Assembly (NCBI GenBank): GCA_003280055.1
Contig: QCGG01000006.1
Span: 49,053-113,052, forward strand
Reading direction: 5' to 3'
Source: Prochlorococcus sp. AG-363-P19
GTDB lineage: Bacteria; Cyanobacteriota; Cyanobacteriia; PCC-6307; Cyanobiaceae
Length of the DNA stretch: 64,000 nucleotides
The notes beneath the pieces are model-generated. The model did not search any database, had not been told where the DNA came from, and worked only from the letters and a program-made list of their open reading frames with translations. Positions 17,244-24,923 of the stretch are shown here, in pieces. The translations under genes and the position numbers were made by a program. The first letter of the stretch is position 1; every line of letters begins with the position of its first letter.

Positions 17244-18092
17244 TTAATGATTTGCTTCTAGGTCAAGATGGGCTCTTAGTTTCTTGGCGATTGGGATCTC
17301 TTCTGAGATTGTCTTTTTAACCCCATCTCCCATTGCAGCTTCAATTTTTCTCACAGCAGAAACCAGTTGTCTTAGTCCATGTGGTTCAACTGAACTTGCC
17401 TGATCAGAGCCATACATTGACCTGTCAAGTGTAATATGTCTTTCCAAAGATGTGATGCCTAGAGCTGCAGCAGCATATGAAACAGCAAGGCCTACCTCAT
17501 GGCCGCTGTATCCGACATTGCACTTGTATTTATTGCGCAAAGTTTTTATTAGATTGAGATTCGCATCCTCATCTCGCATTGGATAAGTAGATACTGTATG
17601 CATTAATTCAAAAGGACAATCAGCCTTTCTGAATATATTTACTGCTTCATTTATATCATCGTAAGTTGACATTCCAGTTGAAATAAATGTATGTTTTTGT
17701 TCTTCGGCAACAAGTTTTAATAGTTCTTTGTTTACTAGCATTGCAGATGCGATTTTATTGTACTTAAGATTGAATTTCTTTAAAAAGGCCTGGCTGTTCT
17801 GATCCCATGCAGAGGCAAACCATTCAATATTCTTTTCTTTGCAGTAGCGTGAAATCTCCTTGTATTCATCAAGATCAAATTCCAGGGCTTCTTTTTGATC
17901 TCGTTGGGTTTTGCCCCATGGACTTTCTCTGTAGGAATCTAAGAATTCCTTTGTATAAACTGCATTGAGGTCTCTTTTTTGGAGTTTAATTGCATCACAC
18001 CCGGCATCTTTGGCGACGTCAATGAGCTCTTTGCAAATACTGAGGTCGCCATTATGATTAATACCAAGTTCTGCGACTATGAAAATAGTCAT
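17244..18092 (-). CDS. NeuB/PseI-family sugar-acid synthase (no SAF domain)
   Basis: A 282-residue TIM-barrel enzyme of the sialic-acid-synthase family, which condenses phosphoenolpyruvate with an N-acetyl-hexosamine to give nonulosonic acids. Visible motifs are the N-terminal VAELGINHNGD, KLQKR, ISTGMSTYDD, the YPMRDEDANL segment, VGYSGHEVG and the ERHITLDRSMYGSDQASSVEP region. Full-length relatives have about 340 residues and end in an antifreeze-like SAF domain; here the protein stops after the barrel, so the domain is missing. No CMP-sugar synthetase or epimerase is nearby. It faces away from the adjacent exporter gene and lies in a block that separates devC from devA. Confidence 0.8.
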   Translation of the reverse strand: MTIFIVAELGINHNGDLSICKELIDVAKDAGCDAIKLQKRDLNAVYTKEFLDSYRESPWGKTQRDQKEALEFDLDEYKEISRYCKEKNIEWFASAWDQNSQAFLKKFNLKYNKIASAMLVNKELLKLVAEEQKHTFISTGMSTYDDINEAVNIFRKADCPFELMHTVSTYPMRDEDANLNLIKTLRNKYKCNVGYSGHEVGLAVSYAAAALGITSLERHITLDRSMYGSDQASSVEPHGLRQLVSAVRKIEAAMGDGVKKTISEEIPIAKKLRAHLDLEANH

Positions 18093-18328
18093 TAATTCTT
18101 AGCAACCCAGTAATTTTAACCTAAACTCCTTTTCCATAGGCGAAAAACTTTTTAGGATCATAGACTTTCTAAGCCAGACGATACTGGCGCTGACCCTTTT
18201 TCTCTCTAAGAATCAAACACTCCCTTGCTAAACTAATTAGGAATGAATCCATGTGCAATAGATTAATCAAACACCCGCTATGGCTTGGATTTAATAGTCG
18301 ACTTCACCTCTAAAGATAGAATAAATAC
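18093..18328. promoter_or_regulatory. Divergent intergenic region between NeuB-like and ABC exporter genes
   Basis: A 236-base spacer between two divergent start codons. It should carry a promoter in each direction, but I can point to no convincing operator. No tRNA cloverleaf, no long repeat and no ORF of note is visible. Confidence 0.4.
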
Positions 18329-20110
18329 ATGATTGCTTCACGATTGAAAGTAAGAAAGTATGAAAGTAGCTACATGCTACTTTCTGCGATCTTTTCTAAT
18401 TTAAGTAATAAGCGAAAATACCATCTTCTAGCAGCATTAGTAATTATGATCTTAAGTGGAATTTCTGAATTTTTAACACTTGCTGCATTCGCTCCTTTTA
18501 TAACATCTATCACCGAGCCAGAACGTCTGCTGAACTATGCTGTTGTTCAGGAATTTTTGAAAGATTCTTCTCCTTTAAAAGTAGAAGACATAGCAATTAT
18601 CTCAATATTCACTTTTGGTTTGCTTGCGCTCATTTCAGGAATTATTAGGATAGTTAATAATTGGGTGAATGAGAACTTAGCAGCAGCTATTGGAACTGAT
18701 TTTAGTTGTGAAGCATATCTAAAGACCTTGTGTCAACCATATGAAGTTCACGTCTCAAGGAGTAGCTCGTATGTTGTAAATACAATTACAAATGAATTAG
18801 ATAACACAGTAATTTTGATAAATATGATTATGCAGCTAACGACATCATTCCTTGTAATACTTGGTCTTTATATAGCACTAATATTAGTTAATTCTTTAAT
18901 TGTTATTGCATTTTCTCTATTATTTATAGTAGCTTATTGTGTTATTGCGTTTTTTTCTAAACGAAGTTTTAATCGAAATAGTTACATTGTCTCGGAATCA
19001 AGAGAAAGGCATTTAAAGGCTTTGAGAGAAGGGTTGGGATCTATTAGAGATGTTTTGATTAATGGGACGCAAATCTTTCATCTGAATCATTATAAGAAAA
19101 TCGATCTACCAATGAGAAGGGCTCAAGCCCAGAGTAATATTTTATCTTATTCTCCAAAATTAGCATTGGAAGCCATAGGGATATTTGCTATATCTTTTTC
19201 TTCATTATTAATTCATTATCAAAATGCTTCTTTTATAGAGTTTTTGCCAATGCTAGGCACTCTTGCTATTGGTTCTCAAAAACTTTTGCCTGCTTTGCAG
19301 GCTTGTTATAATGCATGGGGATGCATTAATTCTAGAAAGATATCTATAATCAATATTTTAGACTTATTAGAGCAACCATTAGGATCTATTTATGATAGAA
19401 CCAAAGTTGGTAATTTTTCAATTAAAGAGAATATTAGAATTGAAAACCTATCTTTTTCTTATGCTTCGAGTGATAAAGAAGTATTGAAAGGAATTGATTT
19501 TGAGATCACAAAAGGTCAGCGAGTTGCGATTATAGGCAAGAATGGAAGTGGAAAAAGTACCCTTATGGACTTGTTAATGGGCTTATTAAGACCTTCTAAG
19601 GGTAAGATCTTTATAAATGATATGGATTTAAATCACCACAAAAACTTTGAACTTTTAAAAGCATGGCAGAGTTCAATCGCACATGTTCCTCAGATAATCT
19701 ATCTTTCAGATAGTACAATTGCTGAAAATATTGCTTTTGGAATTCCTAAGAAATCTATTGATATTGATGAGGTTATTAAGGCGTCTAAACAAGCAAGAAT
19801 TGATGAATTTATCAATTCACTGCCATATGGTTATGAAACGATTGTTGGAGAAGATGGTGCAAGGTTAAGCGGGGGCCAACGCCAGCGTCTTGCTATAGCA
19901 AGAGCTCTATACAAGCAAGCCCAAATACTCTTTTTAGATGAGGTAACTAGCGCATTAGATAATCAAACTGAAGCATCCATTATTAAATCTATCTGTGAAT
20001 TAGATAAAAACCTTACGGTGGTATTTATTACTCACCGAAAATCAAGTATGGATATATGCGATAGAATTATAGAGTTAGAGGATGGTTATCTAAAACCAGC
20101 TGTTTCCTGA
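18329..20110 (+). CDS. MsbA-like ABC exporter (fused permease and ATPase)
   Basis: A 593-residue half-transporter with about six membrane helices in the first 340 residues and a C-terminal ATPase: Walker A GKNGSGKST, Q-loop HVPQ, signature LSGGQRQRLAIARAL, Walker B ILFLDEVTSALD and switch His in VVFITHRKS. The family exports lipids, glycans or peptides. Two 60-base samples of the gene (18841-18960) have about 24% GC by hand count, against 40% in devC and 37% in rpsB, so it looks acquired or fast drifting. An alternative ATG lies at 18374. Pairing with a NeuB-like synthase suggests a cell-surface glycan; that is inference. Confidence 0.85.
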   Translation: MIASRLKVRKYESSYMLLSAIFSNLSNKRKYHLLAALVIMILSGISEFLTLAAFAPFITSITEPERLLNYAVVQEFLKDSSPLKVEDIAIISIFTFGLLALISGIIRIVNNWVNENLAAAIGTDFSCEAYLKTLCQPYEVHVSRSSSYVVNTITNELDNTVILINMIMQLTTSFLVILGLYIALILVNSLIVIAFSLLFIVAYCVIAFFSKRSFNRNSYIVSESRERHLKALREGLGSIRDVLINGTQIFHLNHYKKIDLPMRRAQAQSNILSYSPKLALEAIGIFAISFSSLLIHYQNASFIEFLPMLGTLAIGSQKLLPALQACYNAWGCINSRKISIINILDLLEQPLGSIYDRTKVGNFSIKENIRIENLSFSYASSDKEVLKGIDFEITKGQRVAIIGKNGSGKSTLMDLLMGLLRPSKGKIFINDMDLNHHKNFELLKAWQSSIAHVPQIIYLSDSTIAENIAFGIPKKSIDIDEVIKASKQARIDEFINSLPYGYETIVGEDGARLSGGQRQRLAIARALYKQAQILFLDEVTSALDNQTEASIIKSICELDKNLTVVFITHRKSSMDICDRIIELEDGYLKPAVS

Positions 20111-20158
20111 TTCTTATCTTATAAAAAGACTAGATTAGTCTCTGATAGCAGGATTCCC

Positions 20159-20182
20159 AAACTTGAGAAGTTTTATTTTTTT
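20159..20182 (+). terminator. Possible rho-independent terminator after the ABC exporter
   Basis: AAACTT and AAGTTT pair across a GAG loop and are followed by a T-rich run (TTATTTTTTTATT). The stem is short and AT-rich, so its strength is doubtful. If it works, devA (start 20212) would need a promoter in the remaining ~30 bases or would depend on read-through. Confidence 0.4.
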
Positions 20183-20211
20183 ATTCCTTTAATCAAATAC
20201 AAATTCTGTCT

Positions 20212-20901
20212 ATGCATACCATGTCAACTGTTCAAATAGAAGGTTTGAGTCATTGGTTTGGCCAAGGTGGTATGCGTCGAAAAGTACTCGATTCTATTTC
20301 CCTAGAGATACAACCAGGAGAAGTTGTTTTGCTAACTGGTCCTTCTGGCTGTGGGAAGACAACACTACTTACCCTGGTTGGGGCCTTAAGAACTGTCCAA
20401 GCAGGAAGTGTTTCAGTTTTGGGTAGCCAGCTAAATGGTTCAGGACGAAAGTTGCGTCAGAATTTAAGAAGAAATATAGGCATGATTTTTCAGGGCCACA
20501 ATTTACTTCGTTGTCTTACTGCAGAGCAAAATGTGCAGATGGGTTCTGATTTGCTTCGAGAATATACCTATCGTGAACGCAGAGAAATGGCTCGAGATTG
20601 GCTTTGTTCCGTTGGCCTTAGTTCCGAAATGAGCAAGTTGCCCCAGGATTTGTCTGGAGGGCAGAAACAAAGGGTTGCTATAGCTAGGGCACTAGCGGCT
20701 AGGCCAAAACTCCTTCTTGCTGACGAGCCAACAGCCGCATTAGATAGTGTTTCTGGGAGAGAGGTGGTTGAATTACTTAAACGACTGGCAAGGGATCAGG
20801 CCTCAGCAGTGTTGATAGTGACTCATGATCCAAGGATCGTTGACATAGGCGATCGATTGCTAAATATGGAAGATGGTCATTTAGTCCCCTCTTTTGAGTA
20901 G
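20212..20901 (+). CDS. devA: DevA-like ABC exporter ATPase
   Basis: A 229-residue LolD/MacB-type ATPase. Walker A is GPSGCGKTT (about 44-52), the Q-loop region is IFQGHNLL, the signature is LSGGQKQRVAIARAL, Walker B is LLLADEPTAALD and the switch is VTHDPR. It belongs functionally with devB and devC, which end 3 kb upstream; together they would form a DevBCA-type tripartite exporter. An in-frame ATG at 20221 (MSTVQ) is an equally possible start. A small hairpin overlaps its stop codon. Confidence 0.87.
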   Translation: MHTMSTVQIEGLSHWFGQGGMRRKVLDSISLEIQPGEVVLLTGPSGCGKTTLLTLVGALRTVQAGSVSVLGSQLNGSGRKLRQNLRRNIGMIFQGHNLLRCLTAEQNVQMGSDLLREYTYRERREMARDWLCSVGLSSEMSKLPQDLSGGQKQRVAIARALAARPKLLLADEPTAALDSVSGREVVELLKRLARDQASAVLIVTHDPRIVDIGDRLLNMEDGHLVPSFE

Positions 20902-20924
20902 GTTGGGTACAACCTTTTAATCTT
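20900..20924 (+). terminator. Weak hairpin at devA stop codon
   Basis: GGTTG (20901-20905) pairs with CAACC (20910-20914) across a GGTA loop and is followed by TTTTAATCTT. It could be a weak terminator or attenuator between devA and the small gene downstream. Confidence 0.35.
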
Positions 20925-20939
20925 GAGATCAATTAAGTC

Positions 20940-21095
20940 ATGTCAAAGCGCAGAAACCTAAAGAAAGAAAAGCAAGAGCGCAACCGCGCATATGCACGCA
21001 AGTTTAAAAAGCGTAAGCTTCGTAATGATGGGCGTGGTGAAGGGGCAGGTAATGGGGTTACAGGTACTGCCAATAATGGTGGTGCAGCAGATTGA
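20940..21095 (+). CDS. 51-residue basic/glycine-rich small protein
   Basis: ATG at 20940 opens a 51-codon frame ending in TGA at 21093-21095. The first 30 residues hold about 15 Lys/Arg (start MSKRRNLKKEKQERNRAYAR). The remaining 21 are mostly Gly, Ala and Asn and end GGAAD. A very basic helix with a flexible neutral tail suggests nucleic-acid or ribosome binding, but I recognise no named family. It lies between devA and a glycosyltransferase just ahead of rpsB. A strong hairpin follows 12 bases after the stop. Reality is supported by its composition and its placement between two structure signals. Confidence 0.6.
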   Translation: MSKRRNLKKEKQERNRAYARKFKKRKLRNDGRGEGAGNGVTGTANNGGAAD

Positions 21096-21107
21096 TGCAT
21101 TAATGGG

Positions 21108-21136
21108 CCTAGAGAAAGCTATATGCTTTGTCTAGG
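21108..21136 (+). terminator. Imperfect 11-bp hairpin after the small basic gene
   Basis: CCTAGA (21108-21113) pairs with TCTAGG (21131-21136), then after a G-G mismatch AAAGC pairs with GCTTT around a TATAT loop. The sequence after it is only moderately T-rich (TTGTGTATTCCTT), so it may be a terminator or an RNA processing/stability element. Confidence 0.5.
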
Positions 21137-21183
21137 TTGTGTATTCCTTACCCTGTATTAATTAATCGCTTACTTACCAACGG

Positions 21184-22116
21184 ATGCTTGCAAGCGTTGT
21201 TATACCAACCTATAACCGTCTTCCGATTCTCGAAAAGTGTCTTCTGGCATTAGAGAATCAGGTTTTGAGTTCTGATTCGGAAAATTTTGAAATAGTTGTT
21301 GTAGATGATGGGTCTACTGATGGGACTTCCAACTGGATAAGTGATGAGGCCATTCGCTTCCCTCATGTGAGGTATTTTCAGCAGGTGCATGGCGGACCTG
21401 CCAAGGCCAGAAATTTTGGTGTGGAGCAATCAAATGGTGATGTGATCATCTTTATTGATAGTGATCTTGTCGTAACAGAGTGCTTCGTGAGCTCTCACTT
21501 AGGAGCCCTTAAACAATCTTGGAAAAAGCTTGGGAATAAACTTTGTTTTACTTATGGAGCAGTAATTAATACAGCCAATTTTGAGAATCCAACTTCCGAA
21601 CCTCATAAGATTAGTGATCTTTCTTGGGCTTATTTCGCTACTGGTAATGTTGCTATTGATAGAGAATTACTTCAAGATGTTGGAATGTTTGACCCTACTT
21701 TTTGCCTTTATGGTTGGGAAGATTTGGAGCTTGGGGAAAGGCTTAGGCAACTAGGTGTTCAACTTGTCAGATGTCCTGAGGCTAAAGGCTATCACTGGCA
21801 TCCCTCACTTCGCATAGAAAATATTCCTGATTTAATAAGAGTAGAAAAAGAGAGAGCAAAAATGGGGCTAGTCTTTTACAGGAAACACCCAACTCGAAGA
21901 GTTCGTTTTATTATTCAGTTTACTCATCTTCATTTAATTCTTTGGGAACTTCTCACTTTTGGAGGCCTTATTAATGAGAAAACAATTCGTCCTTTATTAG
22001 CCTGGTTGATTCGCAAAGGCAGATCGAGTTTGGCAATGGAGCTCTTGAGAGTGCCTTTGAATAGAATTGGAGTTAGAGCGCTTTTTAGAGAGGCTTCATT
22101 GGAAGGATTCCATTAA
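21184..22116 (+). CDS. Family 2 glycosyltransferase
   Basis: A 310-residue GT-A glycosyltransferase. The N-terminal strand is ASVVIPTYNRLPILEKCL, followed by VVVDDGSTDGT (nucleotide-sugar binding), GGPAKARNFG, the DxD-like FIDSDLVV, and the acceptor/catalytic region LYGWEDLELGERLRQ. Such enzymes add sugars to lipid or polysaccharide carriers; donor and acceptor are unknown. No membrane helix is obvious apart from a hydrophobic patch near LHLILWELLTFGG. It sits between devA and rpsB on the same strand. Whether it works with the DevBCA exporter is only suggested by position. Confidence 0.87.
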   Translation: MLASVVIPTYNRLPILEKCLLALENQVLSSDSENFEIVVVDDGSTDGTSNWISDEAIRFPHVRYFQQVHGGPAKARNFGVEQSNGDVIIFIDSDLVVTECFVSSHLGALKQSWKKLGNKLCFTYGAVINTANFENPTSEPHKISDLSWAYFATGNVAIDRELLQDVGMFDPTFCLYGWEDLELGERLRQLGVQLVRCPEAKGYHWHPSLRIENIPDLIRVEKERAKMGLVFYRKHPTRRVRFIIQFTHLHLILWELLTFGGLINEKTIRPLLAWLIRKGRSSLAMELLRVPLNRIGVRALFREASLEGFH

Positions 22117-22159
22117 ACGCCCTTGGTTTGATAAATTAAGCCGTACTTTAAAACTCGCA

Positions 22160-22246
22160 CACCTGTCTGTTTCGGGTGATGTTAATTGAAAGGACCTTCT
22201 TGGGCTTTTTAAGCAGCATCCCAACAGGTGGAGGCGAACCCGAAAC
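22160..22246 (+). promoter_or_regulatory. rpsB leader with two interleaved complementary segments
   Basis: Segment A CACCTGT (22160-22166) is complementary to A' ACAGGTG (22224-22230). Segment B GTTTCGGGT (22169-22177) is complementary to B' ACCCGAAAC (22238-22246). The order A-B-A'-B' means the helices either form a pseudoknot or exclude each other. B' ends 9 bases before the rpsB ATG, where it could cover the ribosome-binding region. E. coli rpsB is autoregulated by S2 through its leader, so a similar role here is plausible. Confidence 0.55.
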
Positions 22247-22255
22247 CCCAACAAC

Positions 22256-22972
22256 ATGGCAGTAGTAACTCTCTCTGAGATGATGGAAGCTGGCGCTCAT
22301 TTTGGGCACCAGACTAGAAGATGGAATCCAAAGATGTCTCGCTACATTTATTGTGCGAGAAATGGTGTTCACATTATTGACCTTGTGAAAACCGCTGTAT
22401 GCATGAACCATGCATACAAATGGACACGCTCTGCGGCAAAAAGTGGGAAACGTTTTCTATTTGTTGGTACCAAGAAGCAGGCTTCTGAGGTTGTTGCAAC
22501 GGAAGCAACAAGATGCGGAGCTTCCTATGTAAACCAGAGATGGTTGGGAGGCATGCTTACTAATTGGACCACCATGAAAGCCAGGATCGATCGCTTAAAA
22601 GACTTGGAGAGGATGGAATCTAGTGGGGCCATTGCAATGAGGCCAAAGAAAGAGGCAGCGGTTTTACGTCGTGAGCTAGAAAGACTTCAGAAGTATTTAG
22701 GTGGATTGAAAGGCATGAGGAGATTGCCTGATGTAGTCGTTCTAGTGGATCAAAGACGCGAAACTAATGCTGTTCTTGAGGCAAGAAAATTAGACATCTC
22801 GTTGGTATCGATGTTGGACACCAATTGTGATCCAGACCTTTGCGAAGTTCCAATACCTTGCAATGATGATGCTGTCCGTTCAGTTCAACTTGTTCTTGGA
22901 AGGCTGGCTGACGCTATTAATGAAGGACGGCATGGTCCTAATGATCAGCGAGGTGGTGATAGCACCAACTGA
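22256..22972 (+). CDS. rpsB: 30S ribosomal protein S2
   Basis: S2 sits at the back of the 30S head-body junction and is needed for S1 binding. The 238-residue protein begins with [26 protein letters not shown], the S2 signature, and contains [24 protein letters not shown] and the late [14 protein letters not shown] block. Length is normal. As in most bacteria it is followed by tsf. The leader has strong potential for alternative structures, and the intergenic region with tsf carries stacked hairpins, one of which overlaps the rpsB stop codon. Confidence 0.97.
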   Translation: MAVVTLSEMMEAGAHFGHQTRRWNPKMSRYIYCARNGVHIIDLVKTAVCMNHAYKWTRSAAKSGKRFLFVGTKKQASEVVATEATRCGASYVNQRWLGGMLTNWTTMKARIDRLKDLERMESSGAIAMRPKKEAAVLRRELERLQKYLGGLKGMRRLPDVVVLVDQRRETNAVLEARKLDISLVSMLDTNCDPDLCEVPIPCNDDAVRSVQLVLGRLADAINEGRHGPNDQRGGDSTN

Positions 22973-23031
22973 TAACTTTTATCAGAATTAAATTTTTTCT
23001 GATCAGGAAAACTAATTTTTGCTGATCAGAA
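22969..23031 (+). promoter_or_regulatory. Stacked CTGATNAG hairpins between rpsB and tsf
   Basis: CTGATAA/TTATCAG (22969-22985) forms a 7-bp hairpin over the rpsB stop and is followed by a run of six T. Then TTCTGATCAG (22997-23006) pairs perfectly with CTGATCAGAA (23022-23031), extended inward by four A-T pairs. Each 8-mer CTGATCAG is itself a palindrome. This could be an attenuator or terminator setting the rpsB:tsf ratio. Confidence 0.55.
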
Positions 23032-23063
23032 TATTCCTAACCCAATTGACCCTAATTAAAAAA

Positions 23064-23720
23064 ATGGCGGAAGTAACAGCCAAATTAGTCAAGGACCTGC
23101 GCGATAAAACTGGTGCAGGAATGATGGACTGTAAAAAAGCTTTGACAGAAAATGATGGTGATTTAACCAAGGCAACCGAGTGGTTGCGCCAAAAGGGCAT
23201 AGCAAGTGCTGAGAAGAAATCCGGTCGAGTTGCTGCTGAAGGTGCTATTGGTAGTTATATCCATACTGGAGCGAGAGTTGGTGTACTGCTTGAGCTGAAC
23301 TGCGAAACTGATTTTGTTGCCCGTGGCGATTTATTCCAAGGACTCCTTCGCGATGTTTCTATGCAAATAGCTGCATGCCCCAATGTTGAGTATGTCACCA
23401 CAGATGAGATTCCTGACGAGGTAATCGAGAACGAGAAATCAATTGAGATGGGTCGAGATGATCTTTCAGGAAAGCCAGAGGAAATGAAAGTCAGAATTGT
23501 TCAAGGTCGTATTGGTAAGCGACTTAAAGAATTAGCCTTGATGGAGCAACCCTTTATTAGAGATGGCTCAATAACTGTTGCTGAACTAGTGAAGCAAGTT
23601 GCTGGACAAACTGGAGAGAATGTCAAGATACGTCGATTCACTCGATTCACCCTAGGAGAGGGAATCGATGTGGAGAAGATGGATTTTGCATCTGAGGTTG
23701 CTTCAATGTCTGTTGGGTGA
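23064..23720 (+). CDS. tsf: Translation elongation factor Ts
   Basis: EF-Ts is the guanine-nucleotide exchange factor for EF-Tu. ATG at 23064 gives a 218-residue protein starting [20 protein letters not shown], the standard EF-Ts N-terminus. An upstream in-frame ATG at 23019 would add 15 residues lying inside the rpsB-tsf hairpin and is rejected. The [12 protein letters not shown] motif and the [12 protein letters not shown] motif, which contact EF-Tu, are present. The protein is of the short picocyanobacterial type, with a C-terminus ending soon after the [13 protein letters not shown] segment. Confidence 0.96.
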   Translation: MAEVTAKLVKDLRDKTGAGMMDCKKALTENDGDLTKATEWLRQKGIASAEKKSGRVAAEGAIGSYIHTGARVGVLLELNCETDFVARGDLFQGLLRDVSMQIAACPNVEYVTTDEIPDEVIENEKSIEMGRDDLSGKPEEMKVRIVQGRIGKRLKELALMEQPFIRDGSITVAELVKQVAGQTGENVKIRRFTRFTLGEGIDVEKMDFASEVASMSVG

Positions 23721-23744
23721 TTCCCCTTATAAAGGAGTCAAATT

Positions 23745-24923
23745 TTGAAGAGATTAGATCCATCTCAACAGCTGGAATTACTTTTTACAAAAAGTAAAAA
23801 GCTGACTTCTTTGATATATCTTGATGAGGCTCTTTACTTACAAGAACTTAGAGCTTGCTTGCTTCAGGCTGTTAAAGAGGCAATTTTTCAGCTTGTGACT
23901 TATGGTAACCAAAATAGGTTAAATAAAATATCTCCTTCCGCCTGTACTGAATTACATAAAACTGTTGAGAAATTGGTCTCCCAATGCTGTTCCTTTTTGA
24001 CAGTTGAGAGCTTGATCGATTTGTCTAATCAAATGCTCCAAGAAAATAAAAGTATAAAAGAGAAAGCTAGAAAGAAATTAATTTTGAGAGATGAACTAGA
24101 GGAAATAGATGGATTTGAATCTGATAAGTCTCTTTTTATAAGCTTGATCCCTCCATTGGAAAATACTGAGCCAGTAGAGAAGCTTTTTAGATGTTTGAAC
24201 TACAATTTGGACTCTGATATACCAGCTAAAGCTAATAATGAAATGATGGATTTCGTTGATGAAGATAAAGGTGAGAATTTGAGATCGCAAGAAACTCAAC
24301 CAGTCGATTTTGATGAGGATGCTTATACAAGAACTGGTTCTAAAACAAGTGTTGATTTGTTTCGCTCACTTTTTGAGATGGCAGAGGAGACTCTTCATTC
24401 CCCCCACCCTCCTTCATTGAGTGATGACTTAGAAGATCAGCGGGTTTCGACTGTTCAGCCACCATCTACTAAAGATGGCCTTCTCCCTCATCAACCGATA
24501 GAAATTATTTTGTGGCTTGACTCTTTTGAACGAGCTATTACTAGACGGCTGAGAAATCTCTCTCATGCTTTAAATGTTGCATTGTTGAGGACTGGAGTTG
24601 TTACTAGCTTGCTTCCTATTCCATTGCTTGATTCAGCAATCGAGGGACAGTTGGACTTGACTCCGGTTGGCTCAAACCTTTTATTAATACCTTTGCCAAT
24701 TGGTTTCGCAGGTATCAATAGTCCAATGGACTTACTTTGCCTATTGCTAAGGTCTTCAGAAATGGAATTTGATTTTCCTAGACTTCGTCGCTGTAGATCA
24801 AGGCTAAACGATCTTCAACAAAAACTAGTAAAGATGGAACGACAACAGCGCTATTGGCAAAGTCGGGCATTTATTCAGGAGGCACATAAACAATGGTGGG
24901 GAAGTCCTCCGAAAGGGAAGTGA
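23745..24923 (+). CDS. Unknown 392-residue protein between tsf and recG
   Basis: No domain is recognised. The N-terminal ~130 residues look helical with repeated Leu and Lys. The middle (about 130-250) is acidic and low in hydrophobics (DEDKGENLRSQETQPVDFDEDAY, split here as two parts of a disordered linker). The C-terminal ~140 residues are better ordered (IILWLDSFERAITRRLRNLSHA, then SRLNDLQQKLVKME and a final WWGSPPKGK). The start is TTG at 23745, supported by AAAGGAG seven bases upstream. The gene overlaps or abuts recG and is 24 bases after tsf. It is probably a lineage-specific conserved protein, but that needs a search. Confidence 0.65.
   Translation: MKRLDPSQQLELLFTKSKKLTSLIYLDEALYLQELRACLLQAVKEAIFQLVTYGNQNRLNKISPSACTELHKTVEKLVSQCCSFLTVESLIDLSNQMLQENKSIKEKARKKLILRDELEEIDGFESDKSLFISLIPPLENTEPVEKLFRCLNYNLDSDIPAKANNEMMDFVDEDKGENLRSQETQPVDFDEDAYTRTGSKTSVDLFRSLFEMAEETLHSPHPPSLSDDLEDQRVSTVQPPSTKDGLLPHQPIEIILWLDSFERAITRRLRNLSHALNVALLRTGVVTSLLPIPLLDSAIEGQLDLTPVGSNLLLIPLPIGFAGINSPMDLLCLLLRSSEMEFDFPRLRRCRSRLNDLQQKLVKMERQQRYWQSRAFIQEAHKQWWGSPPKGK

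Noticed and set aside
20127..20141. AGACTA-GAT-TAGTCT hairpin after the ABC exporter gene
   Set aside because: Only six AT-rich pairs and no T-run; the AAACTT/AAGTTT element 20 bases later is a better terminator candidate.
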